A stretch of DNA of 64,000 nt from Micromonospora zamorensis. Its GTDB lineage: Bacteria; Actinomycetota; Actinomycetes; Mycobacteriales; Micromonosporaceae. The DNA lies in assembly GCF_900090275.1 (NCBI RefSeq), contig NZ_LT607755.1:4588001-4652000 (forward strand), given 5' to 3'. Every line of letters begins with the position of its first letter. Positions within the stretch are counted from its first letter, which is position 1. Shown in pieces: positions 42,114-51,877 of this stretch. Under the pieces are notes generated by a model. The model saw nothing but the letters and a program-made list of their open reading frames with translations, was not told the DNA's origin and ran no database searches. The position numbers and the translations under genes are program-made.

Positions 42114-43763
42114 TCAGGCGACCGGCTCCCGGGCGGAGTCGGCGTCGCGGTCGGTGCCGGGGGTGACGCGGGGGTCGCCCTCGTCGGCGAAGTAGTCGTC
42201 CGGCTCGGTGCCGTCGACTCCCTCGTCCACCTTCGCGGCCCGCAGCGCCAGCGTCACCAGTGCCGCGACGGCCAGGTTGACCGCCACCGCCACGATGCCG
42301 ACGTAGATCGTCCTGGTGGTGTCGAACCCGAACTCCGACAACGGGAACGCCGAGCCACCGAAGTGCTTCCGGGTCGGGCTGGCCACCTGGTAGAGCATCC
42401 ACATGCCCAACCCCATGCCGACCGCCCAGCCGACGATCAGGCCGGTGCGGTGGAACCAGCGGGTGTAGAGACCCAGCGCCACCGCCGGCAGCGTCTGAAG
42501 GATGATCACGCCACCGATCAGCTGAAGGTCGATGGAGAACTGCGGGTCGAGGAAGACGATGCAGGCCACCGCACCGACCTTCACCACCAGCGAGGTGATC
42601 TTCGAGACGTTGGCTTCCTGCGCCGGGGAGGCGTCCCTCTTCAGGTACTCCTTGTAGATGTTGCGGGTGAACAGGTTCGCCGCCGCGATCGACATGATTG
42701 CCGCGGGCACCAGCGCCCCGATGCCGATCGCCGCGTACGCGACACCGGCGAACCAGTCCGGGAACTGCTGGTCGAACAGCAGCGGCACGACGGTGTTGCT
42801 GTCGACCGTGCCCTCCTTCGAGCCGGGCAACGGCTTCACCCCGGCCGCGATGGCCATGTAGCCGAGCAGCGCGATCAGCCCGAGCAGCAGGCTGTACGCC
42901 GGCAGCGCCGACATGTTCCGCTTGATCACGTCGCGGTTCCGGCTGGCCAGCACACCGGTGATGCTGTGCGGATAGAGGAAGAGCGCCAACGCCGAACCGA
43001 GCGCCAACGTCACGTACTGAAGCTGGTTGTTGCCGTTGAGCAGGATGCCGTCGTTCGGATTGGGCGAGGCGTCGAACTTCGCGTCCGCGGCGGCGAAGAT
43101 GTCACCCCAGCCGCCCAGCTTGTAGGGCAGGTAGACGACCGCCACCAGGATGACGATGTAGATCAGGCTGTCCTTGACGAACGCGATCAGCGCCGGCGCG
43201 CGCAGCCCCGACTGGTAGGTGTACGCGGCCAGGATGGCGAACGCGATGATGATCGGCAGGTGCCGGGCCAGCGCGTTGTCGCCGGTGACCCCCATCGTCT
43301 TGAGCACCGCCTCGATGCCGACCAGCTGCAACGCGATGTACGGCATGGTGGCGACGATTCCGGTGATCGCGATCAGCAGCGCCAGCACCGGCGAGTCGAA
43401 TCGGTTGCGGACGAAGTCGGCTGGCGTGACGAACCCATGCCGGTGCGACACCGACCAGAGCCGGACCAGCACCAGGAAGACCAGCGGGTAGATCACGATG
43501 GTGTACGGCACGGCGAAGAACCCGGCCGCTCCGGCACCGAACATCAGCGCCGGCACCGCCACGAACGTGTACGCCGTGTAGAGGTCACCGCCGACGAGGA
43601 ACCAGGTGATCCAGCCGCCGAAGCTGCGACCGCCCAACCCCCACTCGTCCAGGTGCGCCATGTCCTTCGGTGCCCGCCAGCGCGCGGCCACGAAGCCCAT
43701 CACGCTCACCAGCAGGAAGAGGAACGAGAAGACGATGATCTCGGTGAGATGGTCACGCCACAT
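42114..43763 (-). CDS. Sodium:solute symporter, monocarboxylate (MctP-like)
   Basis: 549 aa with about thirteen membrane segments. Family cues: LGGRSFGGWITWFLVGGDLYTAYTFVAVPAL, HGFVTPADFVRNRF, PHSITGVLASRNRDVIKRN, and ALVPAAIMSIAAANLFTRNIYKEY. It resembles symporters for acetate, pyruvate or lactate. C-terminal tail is acidic. The ATG at 43763 overlaps the DUF3311 stop by one base (TGATG), so the small protein is its likely partner subunit. Confidence 0.9.
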   Translation of the reverse strand: MWRDHLTEIIVFSFLFLLVSVMGFVAARWRAPKDMAHLDEWGLGGRSFGGWITWFLVGGDLYTAYTFVAVPALMFGAGAAGFFAVPYTIVIYPLVFLVLVRLWSVSHRHGFVTPADFVRNRFDSPVLALLIAITGIVATMPYIALQLVGIEAVLKTMGVTGDNALARHLPIIIAFAILAAYTYQSGLRAPALIAFVKDSLIYIVILVAVVYLPYKLGGWGDIFAAADAKFDASPNPNDGILLNGNNQLQYVTLALGSALALFLYPHSITGVLASRNRDVIKRNMSALPAYSLLLGLIALLGYMAIAAGVKPLPGSKEGTVDSNTVVPLLFDQQFPDWFAGVAYAAIGIGALVPAAIMSIAAANLFTRNIYKEYLKRDASPAQEANVSKITSLVVKVGAVACIVFLDPQFSIDLQLIGGVIILQTLPAVALGLYTRWFHRTGLIVGWAVGMGLGMWMLYQVASPTRKHFGGSAFPLSEFGFDTTRTIYVGIVAVAVNLAVAALVTLALRAAKVDEGVDGTEPDDYFADEGDPRVTPGTDRDADSAREPVA

Positions 43764-44005
43764 CAGCGGTCACCCCGCTTCTTCGTCATCTGGTAGACCA
43801 GCGTCGTGGTGCTGACGCCGAGCAGGATGAACGCCAGTTGCAGCCAGTAGAAGCGTGGGAAGCCGAAGACCCGGGGCGAGTCGCCATTGAAGAAGACCGG
43901 GATCAGCGGCACCACGATGGGAATGAAGAGCAACCAGTTCCAGGGACTGTGGTCCTTCGCCCTGGTTGGCGCCGTGGTCGGCGCCTCCGGTTCCGGTGCA
44001 GCCAT
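43763..44005 (-). CDS. DUF3311 small membrane protein, symporter partner
   Basis: 80 aa with two membrane segments (LLFIPIVVPLIPVFFN and FYWLQLAFILLGVSTTTLVYQM). DUF3311 proteins precede SSS-type symporters, similar to the YhdT-PanF pair. ATG at 44005 follows GGAGGTG by 6 bases. The stop overlaps the symporter start. Confidence 0.9.
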   Translation of the reverse strand: MAAPEPEAPTTAPTRAKDHSPWNWLLFIPIVVPLIPVFFNGDSPRVFGFPRFYWLQLAFILLGVSTTTLVYQMTKKRGDR

Positions 44006-44176
44006 CTGACACACCTCCGGGGAGTCGTGGCTCTCGATGTAACGGCCGGAGGCTACGACTCTGTGACGGCGGTCACCCGACCCGCCCGGAAGGTGCTGCG
44101 CCGAACGGCCGACCGGCTGCGCCGAACGGCGGCCCAGGTGATCTGACGGATGAGCGGGTGCACCTGGCCGACGACG

Positions 44177-44215
44177 GTGTGGGGCCCGGGTGCCGACGGC
44201 ACCCGGGCCCCACAC
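44177..44215 (-). terminator. Strong terminator after the M14 peptidase
   Basis: A perfect 18-bp stem GTGTGGGGCCCGGGTGCC/GGCACCCGGGCCCCACAC with loop GAC, 32 bases past the peptidase stop. Confidence 0.85.
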
Positions 44216-44246
44216 ATCTGTCGATCGTCGGCTCACCCGGTCGGGG

Positions 44247-46703
44247 TCACCGCTGTGCCGCCCAGAGCACGGCCCGGCCGAGCTGCGACTGCAAACCCTT
44301 CGGGTGCAGGCGGAACGTCGGGTCGGTGCCGAACAGCACCACGCCGTTTCCGGCAGCGGAGACGCCCCGCACGATGCTGGCCTGGTTGGCCGCAGACACC
44401 TGCCCGTTGGCGCCGTCGGTGGCCCACCAGCCGGAGAGCAGCGGGTCGGCAGCGTACGACTGGTCGACCTCGACGCCTGCGCCCAGGTCGGTGAACCAGA
44501 CGGGCTGGCTGATGAACGCGTGCGGGATGGCGGAGGTGGTGACCGGTCCCCCGTTGTTGACGATGTTGGCCACCCCACTCGCCAGGCTCGGCGCCGCGGT
44601 GGCGGTCACGGTCAGCAGCCCTGCGGCGTTGCTGAGGGACGCCCCGGCGGTGCCCAGGCCGACCACGCCGCCGCCCCGGGCAAGGAACCGGTCCAGGGCC
44701 GCCCGGTTCTCGGCGGTCAGGGTCGCCAGGTTGACGTTGTTGGCGACCAGCAGCACGTCGACGTCGTCGGTCAGCGTGCCGACCAGCGTCGCGGTGGTCA
44801 GTTCCCGGCCCTCGAAACCGAGGTCGGCGAGGGTGTCCCGCTCCTCGACCGTACCGAGATAGCCGACCACGACCCGGTCCAGCGGGGTTCCCTGCCAACG
44901 GGCCGGCGCGCGTTCGAAGCTGACCGCGTGGGCGCGAACCTCGGCAGCGGCCAGCTTCCGGTTGGCCGGGGTGCCGGGGACGACCACCGACCCGTCCGCG
45001 AGCCGGTGGACCTCGACGCCCTTCGCGAGCAGCGAGTTCACGGCCAGCAGGTCTGCCGCGTCGCGCAGGTCCAGGCGCAGGTCGGACCGACCGGCGGGCA
45101 GAGTGCCCTTGGCCCGCCCGTCGTAGGTCCGCTCCAGGCGTACCCGGGGCAGGTTGTCCCACACGGTGTCCACAGTGGCGCCCCAGGTGAGCCCCTGGCT
45201 CCAGGCCGCCGGGCCCGCGTACAGGTCGTTCACCCGGTCGGTGATGTCGGCACCCGGTTCGAGCAGCGAGTTGACCAGGCCGCGCTTGGGTTGTTGCAGG
45301 TCGACGACGTACGAGCCGGCCTGGTAGCGGTTGCCGCCAGCGGTGAAGTTCGTCTTCGCCCGCCACACCCGGCCACCGCTGTCGATCAGCAGGTCGACCA
45401 GGCGGGCCGCGGCCGGCTCGGAGCGCTGCCCGGCGCCGCTCGGGATGACGTACGCCCGGGGGAAGGTGGTGTTGTAGTTGTCCTCCGGACCCCAGCCCGG
45501 CACATAGCCGTCGGGGATGTCGCGCAACGGCTCACCGGCCAGGCCCCGCCGGTAGACCTCGGCCTGGTCGTGCAGCACCTCGGCCCGGTGGTCCTGGATG
45601 TAGCGCAGCGAGGTGCGGATGGCCACCTCGTGCACGTCGGTGTTGATACCGGAGCGACGGACCCGTTCGGCGGGGGTGAGCGTGCTGCCGCGCGGGTTCA
45701 GCGGGGCCTCGATCGTGTACGGGATGCTGCTCTGCAACATGGCGAAGGACGGCACGTAGATCGGTGGGAAGTCGTCCCAGACGCCCGGTTCGTCGTCGCG
45801 GAAGGGGATCCGGGCCCGCTGGGTCTCGGCGTACCCGAGACCGCGCAGGTCCTCCTCGATCGCCAACGCGTTGGGCAGGCCGTGCTTGATGTACAGGTCG
45901 TACTCGTTGTTGACGTTGTGCGGCGGGGTGCTGGGGTGCAGCAGGGTCGGGTTGACGTACCCGTGCAGGTCCAGCGTGATGATCGGCTTGGTGTCGATGA
46001 TCAGGTCACGGATGAGGTTGGTCTCGGGCTGCGCGACGATGGTCAGGTCGCGGTTGAGGTCGTAGCCGGCCGAGTTGGCCCGGGTGCCGGCAACCCGACC
46101 GTCCGGGTTCGAGGTGATGTTGAAGACCAGCCGGTTGCGCCGCAGCAGCTCGGCGACCTCCGGGCTGCGGTCGGTGGCGAACTCCTCGATGACCCGCAGC
46201 GCCGCGTCGGTGCCCTCCCATTCGTTGCCGTGGATGTTGGCGTTGACGAAGAGCGGGGTCTTGTAGCCGGCGAGCAGCCTGCGGTCCCGCTGCGCTCGGG
46301 CGGGTTCGTCCTCGATGAGCCGTTTCCAGGTCTCCTGCTGCCGCGCCTCGGCGCGACTCTCCGGCGCGGTCACGGTGACCGCGTACAGGTCGTAACCGCC
46401 AGCGGACTTCCCCGCGACCCGGGCGGAGACCCGGTCGCTGGCCCGCTGGAGCGCGTTCAGCTTCGGTGCGATCTCGTCGTACGGAATCACGCCGATCGGA
46501 ATGGAAGCGTCGGCCGGGTTGTCCGGCCAGACCGGGAGGGTGCTCTGCCGGGGATAGCCCCGGACGTCGGAGAGGTCGACGGGGACCGACGGCACCGTGG
46601 GCAGCGCGCTGGCGGACACCGGCCCGGTCAGGGCCATGGTCGCGAGCAGCGCGGTGCTCACCGCGGTCGCGGTGAGGCGGGCGAGAGGTCTTGCGGACAG
46701 CAT
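44247..46703 (-). CDS. Secreted M14 family zinc carboxypeptidase
   Basis: 818 aa. A signal peptide (about 1-32, ARLTATAVSTALLATMALT... ASA) leads a M14 domain (about 70-400) with NIHGNEWEG (zinc ligands His/Glu), NSAGYDLNRDL, the third ligand in TLDLHGYV, and the catalytic Glu in YTIEAPLN. The C-terminal about 400 residues form beta-rich and GATase-like segments of unknown role. It likely digests proteins outside the cell. ATG at 46703 follows AGGAGA. Confidence 0.9.
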   Translation of the reverse strand: MLSARPLARLTATAVSTALLATMALTGPVSASALPTVPSVPVDLSDVRGYPRQSTLPVWPDNPADASIPIGVIPYDEIAPKLNALQRASDRVSARVAGKSAGGYDLYAVTVTAPESRAEARQQETWKRLIEDEPARAQRDRRLLAGYKTPLFVNANIHGNEWEGTDAALRVIEEFATDRSPEVAELLRRNRLVFNITSNPDGRVAGTRANSAGYDLNRDLTIVAQPETNLIRDLIIDTKPIITLDLHGYVNPTLLHPSTPPHNVNNEYDLYIKHGLPNALAIEEDLRGLGYAETQRARIPFRDDEPGVWDDFPPIYVPSFAMLQSSIPYTIEAPLNPRGSTLTPAERVRRSGINTDVHEVAIRTSLRYIQDHRAEVLHDQAEVYRRGLAGEPLRDIPDGYVPGWGPEDNYNTTFPRAYVIPSGAGQRSEPAAARLVDLLIDSGGRVWRAKTNFTAGGNRYQAGSYVVDLQQPKRGLVNSLLEPGADITDRVNDLYAGPAAWSQGLTWGATVDTVWDNLPRVRLERTYDGRAKGTLPAGRSDLRLDLRDAADLLAVNSLLAKGVEVHRLADGSVVVPGTPANRKLAAAEVRAHAVSFERAPARWQGTPLDRVVVGYLGTVEERDTLADLGFEGRELTTATLVGTLTDDVDVLLVANNVNLATLTAENRAALDRFLARGGGVVGLGTAGASLSNAAGLLTVTATAAPSLASGVANIVNNGGPVTTSAIPHAFISQPVWFTDLGAGVEVDQSYAADPLLSGWWATDGANGQVSAANQASIVRGVSAAGNGVVLFGTDPTFRLHPKGLQSQLGRAVLWAAQR

Positions 46704-46979
46704 GACGGATCTCCTGTCGGAGGGTACGCGCAGGCGAACGCGCCGCCGGGCCGGAGACCAGCGGGGATGGGAAACGCCTGCAGCGTGCGAGGGAGGGAGG
46801 AACCCGGCGTCAGAGGGAGCGTCGACAGGCCGCGCTGGCGACGCGCAGGAGGTCGATGTGACCTCGCTTCGTCAGGTGAACGCTTCGCACGAACCGATCT
46901 TGAAGCGGGGTCCATCCACTGTCAACAGGTTCCCCACAGGTTCGGGCCCTCGACCCGAAACCCTCCCGACAGATGGGAA

Positions 46980-48125
46980 CTAGTCGATCTTCGTGAGGTG
47001 GGCGGTGTCGTTGACCGTCCGGACGGCGACGCCGCCGTCGGGCCACATGTCGAGCACCGAGATGCCGGCCGCGTCCAGGAAGAGCCGGTGCAGGAACCCG
47101 TCGCCGGCAGCGAGCGCGTCGCGCAGCATCAGCTTGATCGGCGAGACGTGCGAGACGACCACCACGGTCTCCCCGGGGTACGCGGTGAGCAGCCCGGTGA
47201 CGACGCGGTGCGCGCGTTCGGCGACGTGGGTGAACGACTCGCCGCCCGGCGGGGCGATCCGGGGTGAGGCGAGCCAGGCGTCCATCTCCCCCGGCCACCG
47301 CTCGCGGACCTCGGTGAAGGTGCGACCCTCCCACTGGCCGAAGTCGCACTCGATCAGGTCGTCCTCGGTGCGCACCGGCACGTCGCCGCCGAGCGCTTCG
47401 GCGATCGACGCCGCGGTGGCCGTACACCGGGACAGCGGTGAGCTGAGCACGGCCCCGACGGACGGGGCCAGCTCGGCCACCCGGGCGCCGGTGGCGCGGA
47501 CCTGGGCGCGGCCCTTCTCGGAGAGCGGCACGTCGCCGCGGCCGGAGTAGCGCCGCTGCTCGGTGTACTCGGTCTCGCCGTGCCGGACCAGGATGAGCCG
47601 GGTGGCCGTGAAGCTCGGCCGGGGCTCCCAGGACGCCGGCGCTGTGGCCGGGTCACTGCCGGTCGCGGGCGTCGCCGGCGGCTGGCCCGTCTTCGGGGCC
47701 GACGGGGGCCGGCCGGCGGCGGCGTCCATGGCGGCGTTGGCGAGCGCGTCGGCGTGCCGGTTCTGCTCGCGGGGGATCCAGGCGAACCGGACCGCGGCGA
47801 AGCGGCCCACCAGCCCGGCCGCCTTGGCGGCGAGGGGCCGCAGGCCGGGGTGCTTGATCTGCCACCGGCCGCACATCTGCTCGACCACCAGCTTGGAGTC
47901 CATCCGGACGTCCACCTCGGCGGCGCCCAGCTCGGCGGCGGCGGTCAGCCCGGCGATCAGCCCCTGGTACTCGGCGACGTTGTTGGTCGCCGTGCCGAGC
48001 GACTCGGAGCGCTCGGCGAGCACCTCGCCGGTCTCCGCGTCACGCACCACCGCGCCGTAGCCGGCAGGGCCGGGATTGCCCCGGGACCCGCCGTCGGCCT
48101 CGACGCTGACCACCCGCGGTGCCAC
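46980..48125 (-). CDS. Bifunctional RNase H / acid phosphatase (histidine phosphatase)
   Basis: 381 aa fusion, as in mycobacterial Rv2228c. N-terminal RNase HI domain (about 1-135): EADGGSRGNPGPAGYG, NNVAEYQGLIAGL, RMDSKLVVEQM, and REQNRHADALAN give the DEDD metal residues. A Pro/Ala linker leads to a phosphatase domain with LILVRHGETEYTEQRRYSGRGDVPLS and VVVSHVSPIK. It removes RNA in hybrids, while the phosphatase half acts on small phosphate esters (alpha-ribazole phosphate-like). GTG at 48125, 3 bases after the zinc-ribbon gene. Confidence 0.95.
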   Translation of the reverse strand: MAPRVVSVEADGGSRGNPGPAGYGAVVRDAETGEVLAERSESLGTATNNVAEYQGLIAGLTAAAELGAAEVDVRMDSKLVVEQMCGRWQIKHPGLRPLAAKAAGLVGRFAAVRFAWIPREQNRHADALANAAMDAAAGRPPSAPKTGQPPATPATGSDPATAPASWEPRPSFTATRLILVRHGETEYTEQRRYSGRGDVPLSEKGRAQVRATGARVAELAPSVGAVLSSPLSRCTATAASIAEALGGDVPVRTEDDLIECDFGQWEGRTFTEVRERWPGEMDAWLASPRIAPPGGESFTHVAERAHRVVTGLLTAYPGETVVVVSHVSPIKLMLRDALAAGDGFLHRLFLDAAGISVLDMWPDGGVAVRTVNDTAHLTKID

Positions 48126-48128
48126 GAC

Positions 48129-48866
48129 CTACAGACCCGACTCGTTGGTGCGGACCATGATCCGCCGGCAGTCCTCGCAGCGGACCACGTCGTCCGGGGC
48201 GGCCTTGCGGATGCGGGCCAGGTCGGCGCCGGAGATATCCAACCGGCACCCGCCGCAGCGGCCCGCGGTGAGCAGGGCGGCACCCAGCCCGGTGTCCGCG
48301 CGGATCTTGTCGTAGAGGTTGACCAGGTCGCTCGGGAGGTCAGCGGCGAGTGGCTGACGGGCCCCGCGCTTGAACTCCTCCTCCTTCGCGATCTCGGCCA
48401 TCGCCTCGTCGCGGCGCTGCTCGGTGGCGGCCCGCTTGTCGCGGGTGTCGGCCAGCCGCTGCTCCACGCCGTCCAGTACGCCCTGCGCGGTCTCCCGCTG
48501 CTCCATCAGCTCCAGCTCGGCGTCCTCCAGGTCACCCTGGCGCCGGTTCAGCGAGACCAGCTCGTGCTGGAGGGCCTCCAGCTCCCGGGCCGGGCCGGTG
48601 CCGGCGGCCAGCCGGTTCTCGTCCTTCTGCTTACGGACCCGGACCTGCTCGACGTCCTTCTCCAGCCGGGCGATGTCCCGGTCGAGGTCGTCGACCGCCA
48701 CCTGGGCGCGGACCCGCTCGTCCTCCAGCGACGACAACTCCCGGGCCAGCGACTCCAGCTCGGCCCGCTCGGGCAGCGTCCGCCGGCGGTGGGCGAGCTG
48801 GGCGAGGTTGGTGTCGATCGCCTGGAGGTCGAGCAGGCGGCGCTGCACCTGAGGGTCAGCCTTCAC
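48129..48866 (-). CDS. Coiled-coil protein with C4-type zinc ribbon
   Basis: 245 aa, the same length as the mycobacterial homologue Rv2229c. A long antiparallel coiled coil (about 5-180) is followed by a zinc ribbon with CGGCRLDIS and CEDCRRIMV, four cysteines in two CxxC pairs. Function unproven; it may bind nucleic acid or act as an adaptor. GTG at 48866 follows AAGGAGC by 7 bases and overlaps the Nif3 gene's end by 11 bases. Confidence 0.92.
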   Translation of the reverse strand: MKADPQVQRRLLDLQAIDTNLAQLAHRRRTLPERAELESLARELSSLEDERVRAQVAVDDLDRDIARLEKDVEQVRVRKQKDENRLAAGTGPARELEALQHELVSLNRRQGDLEDAELELMEQRETAQGVLDGVEQRLADTRDKRAATEQRRDEAMAEIAKEEEFKRGARQPLAADLPSDLVNLYDKIRADTGLGAALLTAGRCGGCRLDISGADLARIRKAAPDDVVRCEDCRRIMVRTNESGL

Positions 48867-49728
48867 GGTCGGGCTCCTTGTCGTCCACAACGGGTGCGGC
48901 GGCGTGCACGGTCCACGGGTCGGTGTCCAGGTCGGACACCAGCGTCTCGACGCCCAGCGCCTCCCGGAGGAGGGCGGCCAGGTCGTCCAGCCACGGTCGT
49001 TCGGTCGCCCAGTGGGCGGCGTCGATCAGGGCGGGACCATCGGCGGCGAGGTGCTCGCCGGCCGGGTGGTGCCGCAGGTCGGCGGTGAGGAAGGCGTCCA
49101 CCCCGGCGGCGGTCGCGGCGCCGAGGAAGCTGTCCCCCGACCCGCCGCTGACGGCGAGGGTACGAACCATACGCCCGGGATCCCCCGCGGCGCGAACTCC
49201 CCAGGACGTGACGGGAAGCACGGCGGCGGCGTGCCGGGTCAGCTCGGCGAGGGTCATCGGGTGGGGCAGCTCGCCGATCCGCCCGAAGCCCCGGTCGTCG
49301 CCGTGGGCGGGCGAGCCGGGCGCGGGGCGCAGCAGCGGGCGCAGCCCGGTCAGCCCGAACCGGGCAGCGAGGGCGTCCGAGACGCCCGGGGAGGCGACGT
49401 CGGCGTTGGTGTGCGCCGCGTAGAGCGCCACCCCGGCCCGGATCAGCTGGTGGATGATCCGCCCCTTGAAGGTCGTCGGAGCGACCGACGAGACCCCGCG
49501 CAGCAGCAGGGGGTGATGCGCGACGATCATGTCGGCGTCGACGGCCAGCGCCTCGGCGACCGTCTCGGGCACCACGTCGACGACGCAGAGCACCCGGCGC
49601 ACCGGGGCGGACGGCTCACCGAGCACCAGGCCCACCCGGTCCCACTCCTCGGCCCAGACCGGCGGAAAGCGCCGTTCCAGCTCGGCCACGACGTCGGTCA
49701 CCGTCGGCGCGGATCCGCTTGTGCTCAC
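48856..49728 (-). CDS. Nif3-like dinuclear metal centre protein
   Basis: 290 aa. NIF3/UPF0135 proteins form toroidal hexamers with two metal ions per subunit; the substrate is unknown, with a GTP cyclohydrolase I type 2-like role proposed. Seen: DRVGLVLGE, DMIVAHHPLLLRG, AHTNADVA, and in the C-terminal part FLTADLRHHPAGEHL and IDAAHWATERP. GTG at 49728. Coupled to the zinc-ribbon gene, giving the RNase H/zinc-ribbon/Nif3 order found in mycobacteria. Confidence 0.95.
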   Translation of the reverse strand: MSTSGSAPTVTDVVAELERRFPPVWAEEWDRVGLVLGEPSAPVRRVLCVVDVVPETVAEALAVDADMIVAHHPLLLRGVSSVAPTTFKGRIIHQLIRAGVALYAAHTNADVASPGVSDALAARFGLTGLRPLLRPAPGSPAHGDDRGFGRIGELPHPMTLAELTRHAAAVLPVTSWGVRAAGDPGRMVRTLAVSGGSGDSFLGAATAAGVDAFLTADLRHHPAGEHLAADGPALIDAAHWATERPWLDDLAALLREALGVETLVSDLDTDPWTVHAAAPVVDDKEPDREG

Positions 49729-49810
49729 GGCGGCCCAGCTTACCGGCGCGGGGACCGTGGGGCGGCGACGCCCGGCCCGGCCGCGCCGAGTGAGAGCCCT
49801 GCCGGGAGCG

Positions 49811-50383
49811 CTAGGCGGCGCTCACCGAGACGGCGCGCAGCGCGGCCAGCGGCTTCGCCCACGGGAAGGCGGGCAGGTGCTGCTCCCCCGTTCCCGGCGG
49901 GTGCAGGGCGATCACGTGATCCCCGAAGAGCACCGTGACACCCCACTCGGCCAGCCGAGCCACCCCGGCCCGAAACGCCGGGTGGGCGGCCATCGCCGCA
50001 TTGGTGTAGGGCACCGCCACGATGGGGACGCCCTTGCCCTGCGCCTCGATCAGCAGCCCGAGCGCGAGGGTGTCGGTGATCCCGGCCGCCCATTTGTTGA
50101 CCGTGTTGACGGTGGCCGGGCAGACGATCATGGCGTCGGCGGGCGGCAGCACGTCCGGGTCACCGGGATTCTTGTAGTGCGTCCGCACCGGGTGGCCGGT
50201 CTGCCGAACCAGTGCCGACTGGTCGACGAACTTCGCGCCGTCCGGCGTGGTGACCACGCAGACGTCCCAACCATCCTGCTGGGCAAGGTCGACCAGACGG
50301 CCGACGTGCCGTGCCAACGGCGAACCGCAGGCGATGACGTAGAGCACCTCGCGGTGCCCGCTGGTGCACGGTGGGCCGGCCAT
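49811..50383 (-). CDS. Flavoprotein of the HFCD (CoaC-like) family
   Basis: 190 aa. ACGSPLARHVGRLV matches the FMN-binding N-terminus and PATVNTVNKWAAGITDTLALG is the phosphate/FMN region of flavin-dependent cysteine decarboxylase-type proteins. The substrate is unknown. ATG at 50383, 16 bases after the regulator stop, so it is the second gene of the HTH-TPR operon. Confidence 0.88.
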   Translation of the reverse strand: MAGPPCTSGHREVLYVIACGSPLARHVGRLVDLAQQDGWDVCVVTTPDGAKFVDQSALVRQTGHPVRTHYKNPGDPDVLPPADAMIVCPATVNTVNKWAAGITDTLALGLLIEAQGKGVPIVAVPYTNAAMAAHPAFRAGVARLAEWGVTVLFGDHVIALHPPGTGEQHLPAFPWAKPLAALRAVSVSAA

Positions 50384-50399
50384 CAAGCCGGCTCCGCGC

Positions 50400-51629
50400 T
50401 CATACCCCTACTCCCATGTGCTCAGCCAACTCCGCTACCGGAGAAGGCGGCGCACCACGTGTGCGACGCAGGATGTCCGACATCACCTCGTGCGCGATCG
50501 GACGGCAACGGATCTCGGACGGAGCGAGTCGATCACCGAGCAGCAGCATCTCGCCGGCGTTCGCCACGTCGCCGATCTGGGCGTACCCGCGGGCGATGTC
50601 GAGCAGGTGGTGGGCGCGACGTTCGGGCAGCAGCGCGTTGAAGGAGGGCTCGGCGATGCGCAGCTGGTGCACCTCCACGGCCCGACCGCCGTCGCCCAGC
50701 TCCACCGCGGCGGCGGCCCGGTGCAGCTCGACATTCGTCGGGCCGAACGACGTCCAGTAGTGGTTGTGGTCGCCGCCGAGCAGGATGGCGGCCTCCTGCG
50801 CGCAGTTGATCAGGTCGTCGACGCTGGCCGTGTCACCGATGCGGGAGGCGGCCATCGCACCCTGGAGCAGCAGCATCCCGTAGACGGACAGCCGGGCCGG
50901 GGAGACCTCGTTGCTGCCGCCCGGTGCCAGCCGGTTGGCGATCTGGACGTTCAACTCCAGCGCGGGACGAGCCCGGCCCATCGCGACCAGGGCGGCGCAC
51001 ACCCGGGTGGTGGCGATCCCGGCCAGCAGCGGGTCGTTGGCCCGCTGGGCCACCGCCATCGACCGGTCGGCGGCCAGCCAGGCCAGCTCACACTCGCCGA
51101 GCTTGCGCAGCACCGACGAGGCGATCTGGTAGACCTGCCCGAGCAGGTGGGCCGCCTCGGGGGCCCGCTCACCGCCGTACGCGGCGTCGGCCGCCTGTGC
51201 GTCGCGCAGCAGCTTGGGCAGCGCCCGGGTGAGCATCCCGTAGCGGCCGTACTGGTAGGTGAGCCACGCGTGGTTGACGGCCTTGCGCATGTCGTCCAGC
51301 GGCGGCGGGGAGGGCGCCGCGTCGAAGTACGCGCTCATCGAGTCGTAGCGTTCCAGCGCCGCCCGGATCTCCTGCACCTCGATCTGGTCGATGCAGTTCA
51401 GCGCGTCGGTGCGGCGTTCCGGGTCCTTGCCCATGAGCAGTTGGACGTCCACCTGGAGGATGTCGGCGATCTCGTACAGGACGGAGAACTTGTCCAGTCG
51501 ACGAACGCCGCGTTCGACCTTGTCCACCCAGCTCTTCGACTTGCCGAGCCGGTCGGCGAAGACCTGCTGCGACATCTTGCGTCGCCCCCGCCAGTAGGCC
51601 ACTCGCCGTCCTATGGGTAGCTCGTCCAT
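50400..51629 (-). CDS. HTH-XRE regulator with TPR-like C-terminal domain
   Basis: 409 aa. An N-terminal XRE helix-turn-helix (about 5-65: YWRGRRKMSQQVFADRLGKSKSWVDKVERG) and a long helical-repeat part (about 110-400) with TPR-style pairs. This is the family of actinobacterial signal regulators that sense peptides or small molecules through the repeats. ATG at 51629 follows GGAGGA by 7 bases. Operon with the flavoprotein; divergent from a Prim-Pol-like gene. Confidence 0.9.
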   Translation of the reverse strand: MDELPIGRRVAYWRGRRKMSQQVFADRLGKSKSWVDKVERGVRRLDKFSVLYEIADILQVDVQLLMGKDPERRTDALNCIDQIEVQEIRAALERYDSMSAYFDAAPSPPPLDDMRKAVNHAWLTYQYGRYGMLTRALPKLLRDAQAADAAYGGERAPEAAHLLGQVYQIASSVLRKLGECELAWLAADRSMAVAQRANDPLLAGIATTRVCAALVAMGRARPALELNVQIANRLAPGGSNEVSPARLSVYGMLLLQGAMAASRIGDTASVDDLINCAQEAAILLGGDHNHYWTSFGPTNVELHRAAAAVELGDGGRAVEVHQLRIAEPSFNALLPERRAHHLLDIARGYAQIGDVANAGEMLLLGDRLAPSEIRCRPIAHEVMSDILRRTRGAPPSPVAELAEHMGVGV

Positions 51630-51877
51630 CTGCCCATCCTCCCCTGCCGCCCAGGACCCATTGAGTCGAGGCGATGTCCGCGGGTGCGGCGACTGTCGTT
51701 CACTTTCAGGTTTTCGCTGGTCGCACACGATGTACGTCAGCCGTACAGCCAGTCCTCGTACTTTTCGTGCAAGTTGCACGAGCCGTTCGTCAACCTCAAC
51801 GATCGTGGGTTACGGCAGTGACGGTGCTCGACATGCGACCTGGCGACCGCCGGGCCAGAAGAGGGGAGATGGCACAC

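Noticed and set aside
44190..47267. Very long plus-strand open frame of 1025 codons
   Set aside because: It is a shadow of the M14 peptidase in high-G+C DNA; the protein is Gln/Arg/Gly-rich and low complexity.
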